NCBI GenBank assembly: GCA_946965045.2
Contig: OX337242.1
Span: 372,001 to 436,000, forward strand
Source of the DNA: Epithemia pelagica
Lineage: Eukaryota; Bacillariophyta; Bacillariophyceae; Surirellales; Surirellaceae
Length of the DNA: 64,000 bases
Direction: 5' to 3'
Position 1 is the first letter of the stretch, and each line of letters opens with the position of its first letter. Below, piece after piece: positions 19,778-30,259 of this stretch. The translations under genes were made by a program, and so were the position numbers. The notes under the pieces were generated by a model. The model had not been told where the DNA came from. It saw only the letters and a list, made by a program, of their open reading frames with translations, and made no database searches.

Positions 19778-22700
19778 ATGCAGGAACCATCAGCGTTTCC
19801 ATTCACCATGATGAAAGGAGCCAAAGAATTCTTGGCCTTGCCTCCCTCGTCGTCTCTTGCACCTCCCTTGTCCAAGGCTTCTATTGTGGCCGCCTTGGAT
19901 GCCTTGGATGCCAGGATGCAGGAGGCCACCAAGAATACCAAGGAGAAGCTTTGGCCAGCAGAGCCACCATCACAAAAGAGTAACGACAAAACGCCGAGCA
20001 GCAGTGAACCAACGGAACCAACGGAACCAACTAGCAGCAGCAATCAAAACAACAACAACAACAGTTTCAACTTGTCGTCGTATGCCGATTCCAATGCCAT
20101 GGCGACCTATGTGACGGATCTTTTGGCCGCTGCCAAGGAACTAACCTCCAACGAAACGAATGGACAACAACAAGAGGATTCGCCAAATAATATGAATGCT
20201 CAAGATCACTTGGCGGCCCTGTCCAGTGCCTTGCACGATTTGCTTTTGATGGAACAGAACAAGGACGACAGCAAAGAAGACCACCAAGAAGAACAGCAAC
20301 CACAAGACGACGGCCAACAGGCTGCGTTATCCCAACAAGAACAACAAACACCTCAACAACAAGCAAATGATACCTTAACCAATGCTCTGAGTGATTTGCT
20401 CTTGTTGCAATCTCCTCGTCATGCCTCCTCCTCCATTACAACGACGGGTCGAACAACACCAACATCAACGACATCCCTGGTGCCAGTAAAGAGACGAAAG
20501 AAGCTTGCTCTCCGTGCCGCCACTTCTGTGGAAAAGAAGAACAAGAAGAATACCAACAAGGAAAAAGCTAGCACATACGACGACGACGACAAGGCCAAAC
20601 AAGACGACAGGAATACAAAGAGTACGAGTGCTGCGTCTCTTTATGATTCGGAGGAAACTGCTGCTGCTTCTCACGTACACAATAGTGACCTAATGACCGC
20701 CATCGACCAACAACATCCCGAAGACGAGGAGTGTTCTTATTATTTGGCACAAGACGTGGAAATGGTCAAGACCAATACGTTTGAAAGCAAGGATCAGCAA
20801 CCATCCGTTGTGTTGGCGAAGGAAAAGGCAATCGTCAAGGCATCACCAGCCTTCTCCAATCGCAGGTTTCCTTCTCGTCGCGGTCACAACAAGAAAAAAG
20901 GCACGTCGTTTCGAGAACCACGATGGAGTGCCAAGAAACAACCGAAACAACAACAACAACAACAACAACACGTGCCGACCGCCGCCGAAGCACATCCCTT
21001 GCATATTTTACAAGATGATGGATTTTCGGTGGAAATGATTACGGGGGAAAATGAACAAGAAGCAGCCTCGCTCATTCTCCAGCACCAAAAAGAACTGGAC
21101 GAGCAGTCCCTTGCCGTGTCTTCCAAAAAGAGGAGCAGCAGCAACAAGAACAACAACATTACCAAGTCTGCAGAACCTCCAGTGGATACTATGGCATCAG
21201 AAGCGGCAGATACGAGCCAACACTCTTCCTCCTTCACGGAAAACGTGGTACAGAACGCAGCATCTGCAGCTATGACCCCAGAAGAATGTATTGATCCTCA
21301 AGGACAAGAGCAACTACCTGATGAACCATACAATCAGGAAACTGAAGCCCAAGTATACACGGAAGAAGCCGAAGTAGACACTGAAGAAGCTGAAGTGGAA
21401 AAAATCAATGACTCAAGTGGTGAAAGGAACGACAACCAATCCGTTCCTCCCACCTCGTCGTCCTTCCCGCCCGTTGTCGATAAAATGCCTTCGTTTTCGA
21501 ATGGAAGGCAAACACCCGTTTTGGATGTCGTGGTCCTTCCTGGCAGTGACAGCACCGACAATAGTACCTTGGAGTATAGTGCGAGCAAATCGCCACGGCC
21601 GTCCAACACCTATCAGCCCCTCGTCATGGTGGAACCCAAGCAAAAGGTCATGGTGGAACCCAAGCAAAAGGTCATGGTGGAACCCAAGCAAAAGATGCGA
21701 CAACGTTCCAGCTTGCCACGAAGACCCAGTATGTTGGGGTCCATTCGAGGAGACGGCGGACAAAGCCGCAACAGCTCCTCCTCCAACAGTCGTCGGTCCG
21801 AAACTGGGCCGTTGCCTCCTAAGAAGAATATGCGTGTTTTGAAAATGTCCATTCGTCGTGCCGGAGAGGAAAAATTGGTCGAATCCTTGAACTCGAAACG
21901 GACGCCGTTTGCGGAGGAATCGGCGGAGGATCGCAATTCTCAATATGTCATGGTCTTTGAGCCACAGCAACAGTCCTCACGGAAAAAGAAAGTCGGAGGA
22001 GGAAAACAACTCCGAGCAGAAGAAGACAACTCCACAAAGTCGAGTGATTCTACCAATCCTTCCTCTCAAGGGTCCGATCAAGGATCGGCTGCAAGTCGTC
22101 GACTGGTGGTCCTGAATCGGAGACGTACCCGATCCAGGCGTGGTCCGTTTATGCGTTCCGTACAGCCCGATGGAAAGCTATCGGGATCGAGTCATCATCG
22201 ACTTGAAATTCTTTCCGTGTCCCCATCCACAAACAATGGAAATTCCGAGTCGTCCTCTAGGAGAAGGGTGGTGCAGGAGAAAAAGCGACCGGGTGTGACA
22301 ACGCTCGGCAAGAAGGATGAGGGTGCCGTTGCGGTTCTAAGTTCGACAAAGTCCTATGAAGTTTTCAATGTGAATAACAAAACCAAGAAACTTTCAAACT
22401 GTCTTGTTGTCTTTGAACCAAAAAATAAAAAGGACGTACAAGAACCCAAAACGTACAGGGATGTATATGAACCCAAAACCAACAAGGAGGATGTCTATGA
22501 ACCCAGAACCATCAAGGAGGATGTCTATGAACCCAAGACCAACAAGAATGTGTATGGACCCATGACCAACAAGGAGGAAGCCTTCGAGTCTTCTCCACAC
22601 ATCAACAATGGTCGATCTCAGAGAATGAGAAGAATGGAGTATGCCAATGACCTCTCCATTGGGTCTTCCACCACAGCAAATGCTACCACGGGAACTCGAA

Positions 22701-23458
22701 TGTCGGCCGAATCCCAACAACAAAACTCCTCCTTGATGATGATTCATCCCAGAACGAACAAAAAGTCCGACACCTACATCCTGGAGGAGCAAGGTTCCGA
22801 TACATCTTCTGGTATCTTGGAAGAAGATGCCATGGCATTCAATGGCAGCATGATGGATAAGGAAACTGAAGCTGAGGAACCATCCGGTCATCATGCATCC
22901 TCAATTATGGGTATCACCAGCAAGCGATCGGAACTGGGTTCCATCCTCTCGGTGGTGGAAGAAGGAGAAGAAACGGTCGAGGAAGAGGCGGATGACGAAG
23001 CAGTACCAGAGACGAAGAACAAACGTGGAGCACGACGAACCCGTCAGCAGCTTCGAAAGGCACAATCCGAAGAAACGGATTTGGACGAGGCTCTTGTGGC
23101 TGTCATTAGTATGGAAGATTTGGAACTGGTGGACAATGATGATGATGAATATGGAGGAGGACGTCCCACAACCATTAGTGATTTCATTTTCACCACGGTA
23201 GAATGCTTTACCTGTGCCGATGAAGTGGAAGACGATGAGGTGGTGGATGATTTCAGTCGCATTACACCCATTGGAAACCACGAATTTGAAGAAGCCATGT
23301 CGAGACAACCTACTCTCAAGGGTCAGCCACCAGCTTCCATATCCGACTTTATGGAACGCCGTCGTCGCCATCGACGCAACAGTTTGGGATCTGCCGATGA
23401 CAGCCGAAGGTTTCCGTTTAGCGTTTCGTCCGGAATCAGCTCTCTCGGGTTCTACTAA
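19778..23458 (+). CDS. Very large disordered array protein with internal repeats and C-terminal module
   Basis: First ATG in frame at 19778 (MQEPSAFPF), 1226 residues; the upstream extension uses GTG only. The N-terminal 220 residues contain helical repeats such as ALHDLLLMEQ and ALSDLLLLQS. Downstream are DGFSVEMITG, three tandem MVEPKQKV copies (nt 21627-21690), YVMVFEPQQ, LVVFEPKNK and about five D-V-Y-E-P-K-T-N-K units (22430-22590). The C-terminus carries VAVISMEDLELV, a diverged module ISDFIFTTVECFTC, then SRITPIGNHEFEEAM, which corresponds to SQLTPVDAAFFDKAM of the gene ending at 11581. Last member of the co-directional array. Function unknown. Confidence 0.85.
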   Translation: MQEPSAFPFTMMKGAKEFLALPPSSSLAPPLSKASIVAALDALDARMQEATKNTKEKLWPAEPPSQKSNDKTPSSSEPTEPTEPTSSSNQNNNNNSFNLSSYADSNAMATYVTDLLAAAKELTSNETNGQQQEDSPNNMNAQDHLAALSSALHDLLLMEQNKDDSKEDHQEEQQPQDDGQQAALSQQEQQTPQQQANDTLTNALSDLLLLQSPRHASSSITTTGRTTPTSTTSLVPVKRRKKLALRAATSVEKKNKKNTNKEKASTYDDDDKAKQDDRNTKSTSAASLYDSEETAAASHVHNSDLMTAIDQQHPEDEECSYYLAQDVEMVKTNTFESKDQQPSVVLAKEKAIVKASPAFSNRRFPSRRGHNKKKGTSFREPRWSAKKQPKQQQQQQQHVPTAAEAHPLHILQDDGFSVEMITGENEQEAASLILQHQKELDEQSLAVSSKKRSSSNKNNNITKSAEPPVDTMASEAADTSQHSSSFTENVVQNAASAAMTPEECIDPQGQEQLPDEPYNQETEAQVYTEEAEVDTEEAEVEKINDSSGERNDNQSVPPTSSSFPPVVDKMPSFSNGRQTPVLDVVVLPGSDSTDNSTLEYSASKSPRPSNTYQPLVMVEPKQKVMVEPKQKVMVEPKQKMRQRSSLPRRPSMLGSIRGDGGQSRNSSSSNSRRSETGPLPPKKNMRVLKMSIRRAGEEKLVESLNSKRTPFAEESAEDRNSQYVMVFEPQQQSSRKKKVGGGKQLRAEEDNSTKSSDSTNPSSQGSDQGSAASRRLVVLNRRRTRSRRGPFMRSVQPDGKLSGSSHHRLEILSVSPSTNNGNSESSSRRRVVQEKKRPGVTTLGKKDEGAVAVLSSTKSYEVFNVNNKTKKLSNCLVVFEPKNKKDVQEPKTYRDVYEPKTNKEDVYEPRTIKEDVYEPKTNKNVYGPMTNKEEAFESSPHINNGRSQRMRRMEYANDLSIGSSTTANATTGTRMSAESQQQNSSLMMIHPRTNKKSDTYILEEQGSDTSSGILEEDAMAFNGSMMDKETEAEEPSGHHASSIMGITSKRSELGSILSVVEEGEETVEEEADDEAVPETKNKRGARRTRQQLRKAQSEETDLDEALVAVISMEDLELVDNDDDEYGGGRPTTISDFIFTTVECFTCADEVEDDEVVDDFSRITPIGNHEFEEAMSRQPTLKGQPPASISDFMERRRRHRRNSLGSADDSRRFPFSVSSGISSLGFY

Positions 23459-23737
23459 TATAGTAAGCAAACTCATTATGTGCTCTCACCAATGTGCAAC
23501 GAGATTGCTCCAAGTGAACCGTTTGGTGGTGTAAACACTTTTTAACAAAGATACTAAAATATGTTGTCCTGTTAGTACTCCTTCATTGTTTTTTTTTCCT
23601 TGTTCAATGTCGTGAATGGTTTGTACAAAGAGGTGATTAATTGACAAAGGACTTGTTGAGTCACGCAATTTGATCGTAACCTCCTTTCTTCCCCGGAGTA
23701 GTACCTTGCAGTGCTGTGTTTGTCTTTGTTGATAGTA

Positions 23738-26095
23738 TTACATGATTTGTTTGGGATATTGGGCCAGTCGTAAGTGGAAGCGGCCATTAAAGAGTTGGGC
23801 GCCTTGTTTTTCTCGCACGGCGGCGCGGGCCCAGGCGGGCGAGGCAAAATGCACCAAAAAGGTGGATGTGGTGGGCGGCAGGGGTGGATTGTGCACCGGG
23901 GGTGCCTGTGGATTGGTACCCCCCTGCAAGTGCGTTTGTTGGTCCGCCACGTGGGGGGTCCAGGGCACGATGCATCCATAGTCGTCGCGAGACGATGGCA
24001 CAAAGGCCCGAGGCGGACGCGGTGTCCAACCCGTCTCCTCTGTTGTGGTTGTGGTGGTTGGGTCGTCGTTGTCGTCGTCGTTGAGATGCGCGTCGTCGTC
24101 TCGCCCGTCCCAATGCTCGGGCGTAGGAGTGGTAGGAGATTCTAGGATGCGGGTGGGAACAATGCCTCGGTGTTTTAATTCGGCTTGGGTGGCCAAATCA
24201 AAGCGCGAAAAGGTTTTGAGCAAGGAATCAATGGTAATGGAAGCCGGGCAATCTTCCAATCGAACCGTGGCATCCGTCACCAAGACACCCGTGGGTGGCC
24301 TATAGTCCTCATTTGTGTTGTGATTGTCGTCCTGATTTGTTGGCGGCGGCGACGAAACAACCACACCACTCATGGATGAGTCTGTCCTAGTATGGTTGTT
24401 GCTATTGGTAGAACTGGATGGCGGGGCCCCAGCATCATTGCCAGCATGATGCGCCAGGAGGGTGACGGGTTTCCAGGCACAATAAATGGCGTGTTGTTGG
24501 GCATACCGCAACAAGGCGTAGGCGACACTGCGATGGCGCACTTGGATCAACCATCCCCGTGGCCGTCCGTACAAGGACAAGCGCAATTTGGCCGTTTGAA
24601 TCCACCGCGTTGGTCGACCAAAGACGAGGGAGGACGAGGACGACGAATTCTGCAATTCGTCTTCTTGTTCTTCTTGGTGGTGTGGTGCTTCCGGAACGAC
24701 GGCTTGCACGTCGGACCAATCGGAAAAGGTGGGCAGATGCGGCTGCCCCGTTTGGGAATCCCACGATTGAATAGGAGCTTCCAAATTCCAAATGCCACCC
24801 TCGGCTTCCCAAATGGCATCGAGGGCCTCTTCCAGTCCTTGGACCATGGCCTCCAAGGAGGAGAGGGGTGGAATATTGTCAAGTTCCATCCAATTGGTTG
24901 TGGGAACGGGCACGAGCAAAGAAGCAGCCGAAGCAGCAGCAGTGCCATTTTTGTGGGTGGGACGGTGCCGGCGTTGCCATTCGTATTGTTGCGTCAAATA
25001 GTCGGCCACTGTAAGAATCGTTTGGGGTCCATCCTCATGATTGGTCCTAATACCAGCAGCCGCAGTAGGGGAGCAGGCAGAGGGAGGACGCAAGGTGGAG
25101 GTTTCCTTCCAGGGCAAGGGTGCGGCCATATTTTGGAGAGGAGTTTGATCGGGCGGACCGCCCGTAGACCCTGGTGGTGATTGTGGCGGTGGAGACCAAG
25201 ACGAGGGTACTGGTTTGTGGTTGCTCTTCTTGTTGTTCCATGGCAAGGGCATGGCAAAGGGAGACGACGACGACAAGGACGGCGAGGCGGCTGGAGTTTG
25301 TCGTGGTGATGGTGGTGGTGGTGCCATGATGCGTGACGGTCCCGGGTGGTGGGGAACCATTCTTGCCGGAGGATGATGACGGTGGTGGACCAGTGGTGGA
25401 ACAAGAGGGGGAGCAGACGCCATGGGACGATGACGAGAAGAATACGGAGACTGGGACGCACGAGTGTTAGTGCTTTGGTGGTGGTGGTTGGTTCGGGGTG
25501 CTGCACGAATGGGCCAGACCCGAGACGATGCTCTGGGTTGTCGTGGTGGTGGTGACGACGACGACGACGAAGAAGAAGAAGAATCATTGGTCTTGGGTGT
25601 CTCTGCCGACACTGGCAACGATAGGTTGTCCGTAGTTGTATCAGTGGCTTGTGCTGCAGTTTGTGCCTCTGGCATGGAATGGTCCACCGGGTCCATATTG
25701 TTGTTGGTCTCGTTGTCGTTATTGCTCTTATTGTCGTTGTCGTTGAAAAGTGTTGGTGGTTTCAAAGAATCGGAACCATTGGTTAGGAATCGACAGGGAC
25801 TCACAGCAACAGCACCACCACAAGACGACGACAACGACAAGGATGGAGTCGTGGTCCGATTCGTACTAGTAGTCTTTGGATGACTCTGTCGCAACAGCAA
25901 CATTCGTGGAGTGGCCGAGTGAAGCGTGGATGTGGCAATCCCTTGTTGTCGTCGTCGTTGTCGTGAACCAATCGTCGTCGTCATCGTCATCGTTCGTAGT
26001 CGTTGTTGGGTGGCTGTGGCAAGCCCCGCACCCAGCATGGTCCTGGTCGTCGTTCTCCTGGTTCGGGTCGTCCTTGTCGTCGCTAGTGTGATCAT
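23738..26095 (-). CDS. Probable mitochondrial RRM-like RNA-binding protein
   Basis: 785 residues, ATG at 26095, convergent with the preceding gene (279 bp between stops). The N-terminus is Arg/Thr-rich, lacks acidic residues for about 70 positions and resembles a mitochondrial presequence. The middle is Pro/Ser/His-rich and disordered. Two parts look folded: GWLIQVRHRSVAYALLRYA with following strand, and a C-terminal split RRM-like unit, VRLEDCPASITIDSLLKTF plus STFLVHFASPAWARAAV and LFNGRFHLRLAQYP, separated by an acidic insert. RNA binding is inferred from the beta-alpha-beta pattern; RNP1/RNP2 aromatics are not clear. Confidence 0.7.
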   Translation of the reverse strand: MITLATTRTTRTRRTTTRTMLGAGLATATQQRLRTMTMTTTIGSRQRRRQQGIATSTLHSATPRMLLLRQSHPKTTSTNRTTTPSLSLSSSCGGAVAVSPCRFLTNGSDSLKPPTLFNDNDNKSNNDNETNNNMDPVDHSMPEAQTAAQATDTTTDNLSLPVSAETPKTNDSSSSSSSSSSPPPRQPRASSRVWPIRAAPRTNHHHQSTNTRASQSPYSSRHRPMASAPPLVPPLVHHRHHPPARMVPHHPGPSRIMAPPPPSPRQTPAASPSLSSSSPFAMPLPWNNKKSNHKPVPSSWSPPPQSPPGSTGGPPDQTPLQNMAAPLPWKETSTLRPPSACSPTAAAGIRTNHEDGPQTILTVADYLTQQYEWQRRHRPTHKNGTAAASAASLLVPVPTTNWMELDNIPPLSSLEAMVQGLEEALDAIWEAEGGIWNLEAPIQSWDSQTGQPHLPTFSDWSDVQAVVPEAPHHQEEQEDELQNSSSSSSLVFGRPTRWIQTAKLRLSLYGRPRGWLIQVRHRSVAYALLRYAQQHAIYCAWKPVTLLAHHAGNDAGAPPSSSTNSNNHTRTDSSMSGVVVSSPPPTNQDDNHNTNEDYRPPTGVLVTDATVRLEDCPASITIDSLLKTFSRFDLATQAELKHRGIVPTRILESPTTPTPEHWDGRDDDAHLNDDDNDDPTTTTTTEETGWTPRPPRAFVPSSRDDYGCIVPWTPHVADQQTHLQGGTNPQAPPVHNPPLPPTTSTFLVHFASPAWARAAVREKQGAQLFNGRFHLRLAQYPKQIM

Positions 26096-27895
26096 GACGT
26101 TTGTGCAAGTGTGTCAATAGGACTAGAGTATATGTAGTTGCTGTGTGGTGGTTGCTGTGGATTCCACTCGGACCAGAATCCAACCCACCACAAGGACACA
26201 GTGTGCACGGATCGATTCTTGGAACACATCGACATCTGCTGCCACAAGATACCATTCGAGATCTTTCTCTAATACAACCGAGCGTGCTATATCTACCTGA
26301 ATGGATCGAGAGTGGAATCAATATATTTACCTTGACCACGAATGGTACTCCCCCCTCTCATGCATCCCGCTTGGATGTACATTCCTCCACACGCACCCGC
26401 TCCGGACCATGGCAAGACGACAGATACAGGTCTATCTCTCTCCTCGAGGTCCTCTATCATCATCTACCAACTCTGATACTGTAGTAGAGAGAGAAACGGG
26501 AGGAACCCCAATCTCCCTCTAGAAACACCATCCACCAACATTGCTGTGTGAGAGAAGAGAACGAAACGACAGGTCCTCCTCCGACTGCGACTTTGGGGTA
26601 TACAGGCACACCGGAGAGAGAGAGAGAGACATATATGTTGCTGCAGCAGACTCGCCAGGCAGTGTCCATTCGACTACCATAGACTGTGACGAACTCGAAA
26701 GGTCTTTTTTGGTCAAGCCCCAACAACAACCGAGACTCTTTTCCCTTGGTGGGCAAGGAACCAAAACCAGATATACACACGACGGTCCTGGATAGATACT
26801 ATCTACTACGCAACCTCTCCTCTCTACTAGAATTACAATAGTGCAGGAGTTTGTGTAGAATAGCATCATCTCCCCTCCTCTCCATGATGTTGTTGTCCCC
26901 ATCCGGCATGTCGTCCAGTGATGATCCCCCTTCTATGGGACCCGCCGTAACTTTTTGCGTCAGCAGCAAGTTGCCGATCTTCGGACCTACAATATCGATG
27001 CACTTGGAGGTTGCGGGTGTCGTCGTGACCCATCTATATGGCTACCCATCTAGCTACTCCTAGCTACTATATTAAAGAGTCCCCCAAGACCGGAACAAGG
27101 TGTTGTGTCGAGTACGGTAACCTTACTTCGTAAGCTAGCGATTCTCCCTATATATCATCGGTGAACTGCCGTTTCACCACTAGATATAGACTCGCACTCA
27201 TAACCTAAACACGAGCAGCGATGATTCATACTCCTAACAAGAGCCAATTTCCTCTAGTCTACACACACCTCTCGTCACCACGACAAAGTCTCGTTGCAAA
27301 ATGGTGGGTAATGGGATTTCTCGGGAGGAAATGGGATTTCTCGGGAGGATGGACTTGTGGCAGTGTTGAAACACACAAGCTTTTGTATGGAACACGGGTA
27401 CACTCGACCAATCGTACCAGCAATCCTGGACAAGGTTATTCTTGTGCATCCCGCTGGATGAGGAGGGAGCGTGGTCGGTTCCACCCAGCATGGTCCTCGT
27501 CGTTCTCCTGGTCTTGGTCGTCGTTGCTATTATTTTTCTCATGGCATTTGTGTCTGTGTAAAAAGTAATGTGTAGTTGTTGGGTGGTGGTTGTGGATTCC
27601 ACACTCGGCACCGCCACAAGAACAACCCACTTCCGAAGGATACCGAGATCTTTCGACGTTCGATTACACCCAGGCGTGTTGTTTCTACAAGAAAGGATGG
27701 AGAGTTCAAGCAAAAAATATAGTTGGACAACGATTGTTACTCCCCACGTCATACTGTACGCTTGGATGTACGATCCGTTCCGGATCGACCCTCTCTCCGG
27801 ACCATGGCAAGACGAGGTAAGGAAAACTGCGGGAACTATGCCGCATGTCTACTCTGCATCTCTAATGGAGGCGCTCATATGATCTACTCGTAGGT
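26096..27895. other. Intergenic region with duplicated gene 5' end
   Basis: About 1.8 kb with no intact gene. It contains the diverged second copy of the flanking gene's 5' end (listed separately), a short GA-run near 26613 and an 18-bp direct repeat GGGATTTCTCGGGAGGAA/T at about 27311-27348. Confidence 0.55.
27487..27815 (-). pseudogene. Diverged copy of the RRM-like gene's 5' end
   Basis: The segment resembles 26031-26430 in the same orientation. It includes the first codons (MRKIIATTTKTRRTTRTMLGG against MITLATTRT...TTRTMLGAG) and upstream sequence such as TCCGGACCATGGCAAGACGA, found at both 26401-26420 and 27796-27815. Downstream of the shared presequence-like part the frame does not continue into the rest of the protein. 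It is a partial duplication, either a relic or a duplicated promoter. Confidence 0.6.
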
Positions 27896-29756
27896 ATGTC
27901 CGCTGACGCGGATTTAGAAGGCGGTCCACTTCTCGGAGCTATTGCCCTTCTCGGAGTCAATAGCCCCTCCTCGTGCCTCCCCACTCCGCCGAGCGGATGT
28001 AGAATTACCACCACGTCATCCATTCGTTCCTCCTCCTCATCCTCCAAGCAGCCGCAGCCCCAGTCATCATCATCATCATCAGCAGCAGCAGCTTCACAAG
28101 GAGCATTCGAAGCAGCACCCCAGGATGCTCCATGCTCGTCCTCCTGTGCATCCGCAGCAAGTCGTCCTCTTCCGCCCGCTGTGCCTCCAAGCACTAGTAC
28201 TTCCAACATGCCTACAAACAACAACAACAACAACCACAACAAGACGGACCGAAGGTCTCTGTTCATCTCTCAAAATTCGACGGATCGATTCGTCATGCGA
28301 GATTTGGTATTCTGGTCCCGACAAGCCTCGATTTTTGACCTATGACAGTCATACCACCAAGAGTTGGGGCGGTGGTGGCGGTGAGGAGGATACGGGTCTA
28401 TCCTTCTATGATGCTTGGTCCCATGCGGCGGCGTCCGAAGCTCCCATCAAGTCTCTGTACTGCGATGATGATGATGACCAGGACGACGACCCAGAACAAG
28501 TAAATGACGAGGAAGATCTTACATTTGGGGAGGATTGTGCAAGCGGAGTTCTGGGGCTTCCCCATTCCTCCTCTCCGAAGCATGAGGAGTATTACCGTCC
28601 TGACTATGTGCACTGGTCTCAGAAAAGTGACAGATCCTTGTTTGAACAGGGACCGGACAAGCCATCCTCTCCAGCAAGCCGTTCCGATAGTCGTCAACGC
28701 GTGTCGGGCCTTTCCTCTTCGTTTTCGTCGTCGTCGTCTTCCTTTTCTTTTTTGTATGATGAAGACTCGTTGGGGGATGATTCCTCCTCATCCACTAATA
28801 CCAGTACGACAATGGAGGACTTAATGAGAACCACCACCACAACGACACCAACAGCACCAGCTCGTTTCAGTCCAGAAGGTGCTGTCGTTGCTGGTAGTTT
28901 GTCGCCCTCCTCTTCTGTGCCTATTGAGGCATCACGATCCTTGTACCATGACGATAGCAGTGAAAGCAGCAGTGAGGAAATCGAAAACGTGGTGGGCGAG
29001 AAAGAGGAGCAAAAACACCAGCAACAAGACCACGAGGTGAACGAGAACCCATCCGTACTACTACCAAAGGAACAGCACCATGGATCAGAGGATGAGGACG
29101 AGGACGATCCGTGTTATTCCCACAGCTATGGTACCAACCAACAGCAACACCGACTGCTATATACAAAACAATTGTCGGTTTCGTCCTTGGTATTGGGTCA
29201 ACAACGACATCATCATCATCATCAACGGATGAGTCGACCACGTAGTGCTCGCCGACACTCTGCTACCTCATTTGATCGTCATAGACTGCAATCTTCTCGT
29301 AAGCTCTTGGGACCGCAACACGAAGAAGATGAAGAGGAGGAAGAAGAAGTGGACGATGCAAGGATTGAAGAAGAAATGGACCTTGATGGAACACGGCCAG
29401 TAAGCAGTGGACTTTCAACGTCATCGTCGTCCTCTTCCTTGGTGTCCCCAACTTTCAGCAAAAGCAAACTAGACCATTGCATTCGCTCAACCGCTGCTTC
29501 AAGCTCAGATATGAAACGGATACAAAGCGACGCACTCAAATCATCCTTCCTGTCGCGTTCTTCACCGAGCAACAACAACAACAACAAGAATCACCACACA
29601 GACCTTTTGCCAGTTCTTGACATGGATCTAGATCCTCACGCTTCATCCACACATCATTATACCCATGTGGGGGAACCATCGTCCTCTCACCAAGACACTG
29701 TCCAGACGAGGCTTCACATGATTCCCCTGTCGCCCTGTTCAACCGTCGTGTCCTAG
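27896..29756 (+). CDS. Disordered Ser/His/acidic-rich protein, 5' end unresolved
   Basis: The 3' part is clear: one frame runs to TAG at 29756, with DAWSHAAASEAPIKSLYC, SRSLYHDDS and polySer, polyAsp and polyHis tracts. The 5' end is ambiguous. That frame's first ATG is 28125 (543 residues), while another frame from ATG 27896 (MSADADLEGG) looks equally plausible until about 28340. An indel, a very short intron or a late start could reconcile them. The first 60 bp resemble sequence at 53.3 kb, so part of the 5' end may be a dispersed repeat. No known domain; LSFYDAWSHAAA loosely resembles the array module DAWLSAVE. Confidence 0.65.
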
Positions 29757-30259
29757 CGACCTTTTGGACGCTTTCCTGGAAAACAGAGAAGTAGGATAGT
29801 CCCATGATGCAAAGCTGAATCGTTCGACAAGGATTTCTTATCCAAAACACTCCATAATGCCTGTATCAATGGCTTGTCTCTATCATTGCAAGTTGAGTTT
29901 GAATCCATGCTATGGACTCCTTCCGCACGGCCCATCCACCAGAATCTGCTGAAATGCAATGATATATGGTTGATTGCCTCTCATATGGTCATGGGAATTG
30001 GTGAGATGTCGCGATCGCCGCGACTGGACTGTGCTTCATCGACTCGAGACTGATGAGTTTTGCTCCGAAAAGCCAGGTCGGATCACATGCCAAAGATGCT
30101 GGATGTTCATCTGTGAATGCTAGACTATGGTAGTGTTCGTCTTTTGTTGGTAAAAACGCTACTTAAATCCTCATTAGACGAAACGTGCATTCATCTTGCG
30201 GAGAGAAAGTAGGTTCACCTGATTTACAGGCGGCACCAAGACGAGACGTACAATACACG
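29757..30259. other. Convergent intergenic spacer
   Basis: About 500 bp between a plus-strand stop and a minus-strand stop. No gene, repeat or RNA recognised. Confidence 0.45.

Noticed and set aside
27896-28345. A 42-nt GT-AG intron near 28304-28345 joining the two frames of the Ser/His-rich gene
   Set aside because: Too short for a spliceosomal intron and the phase does not match the downstream frame.
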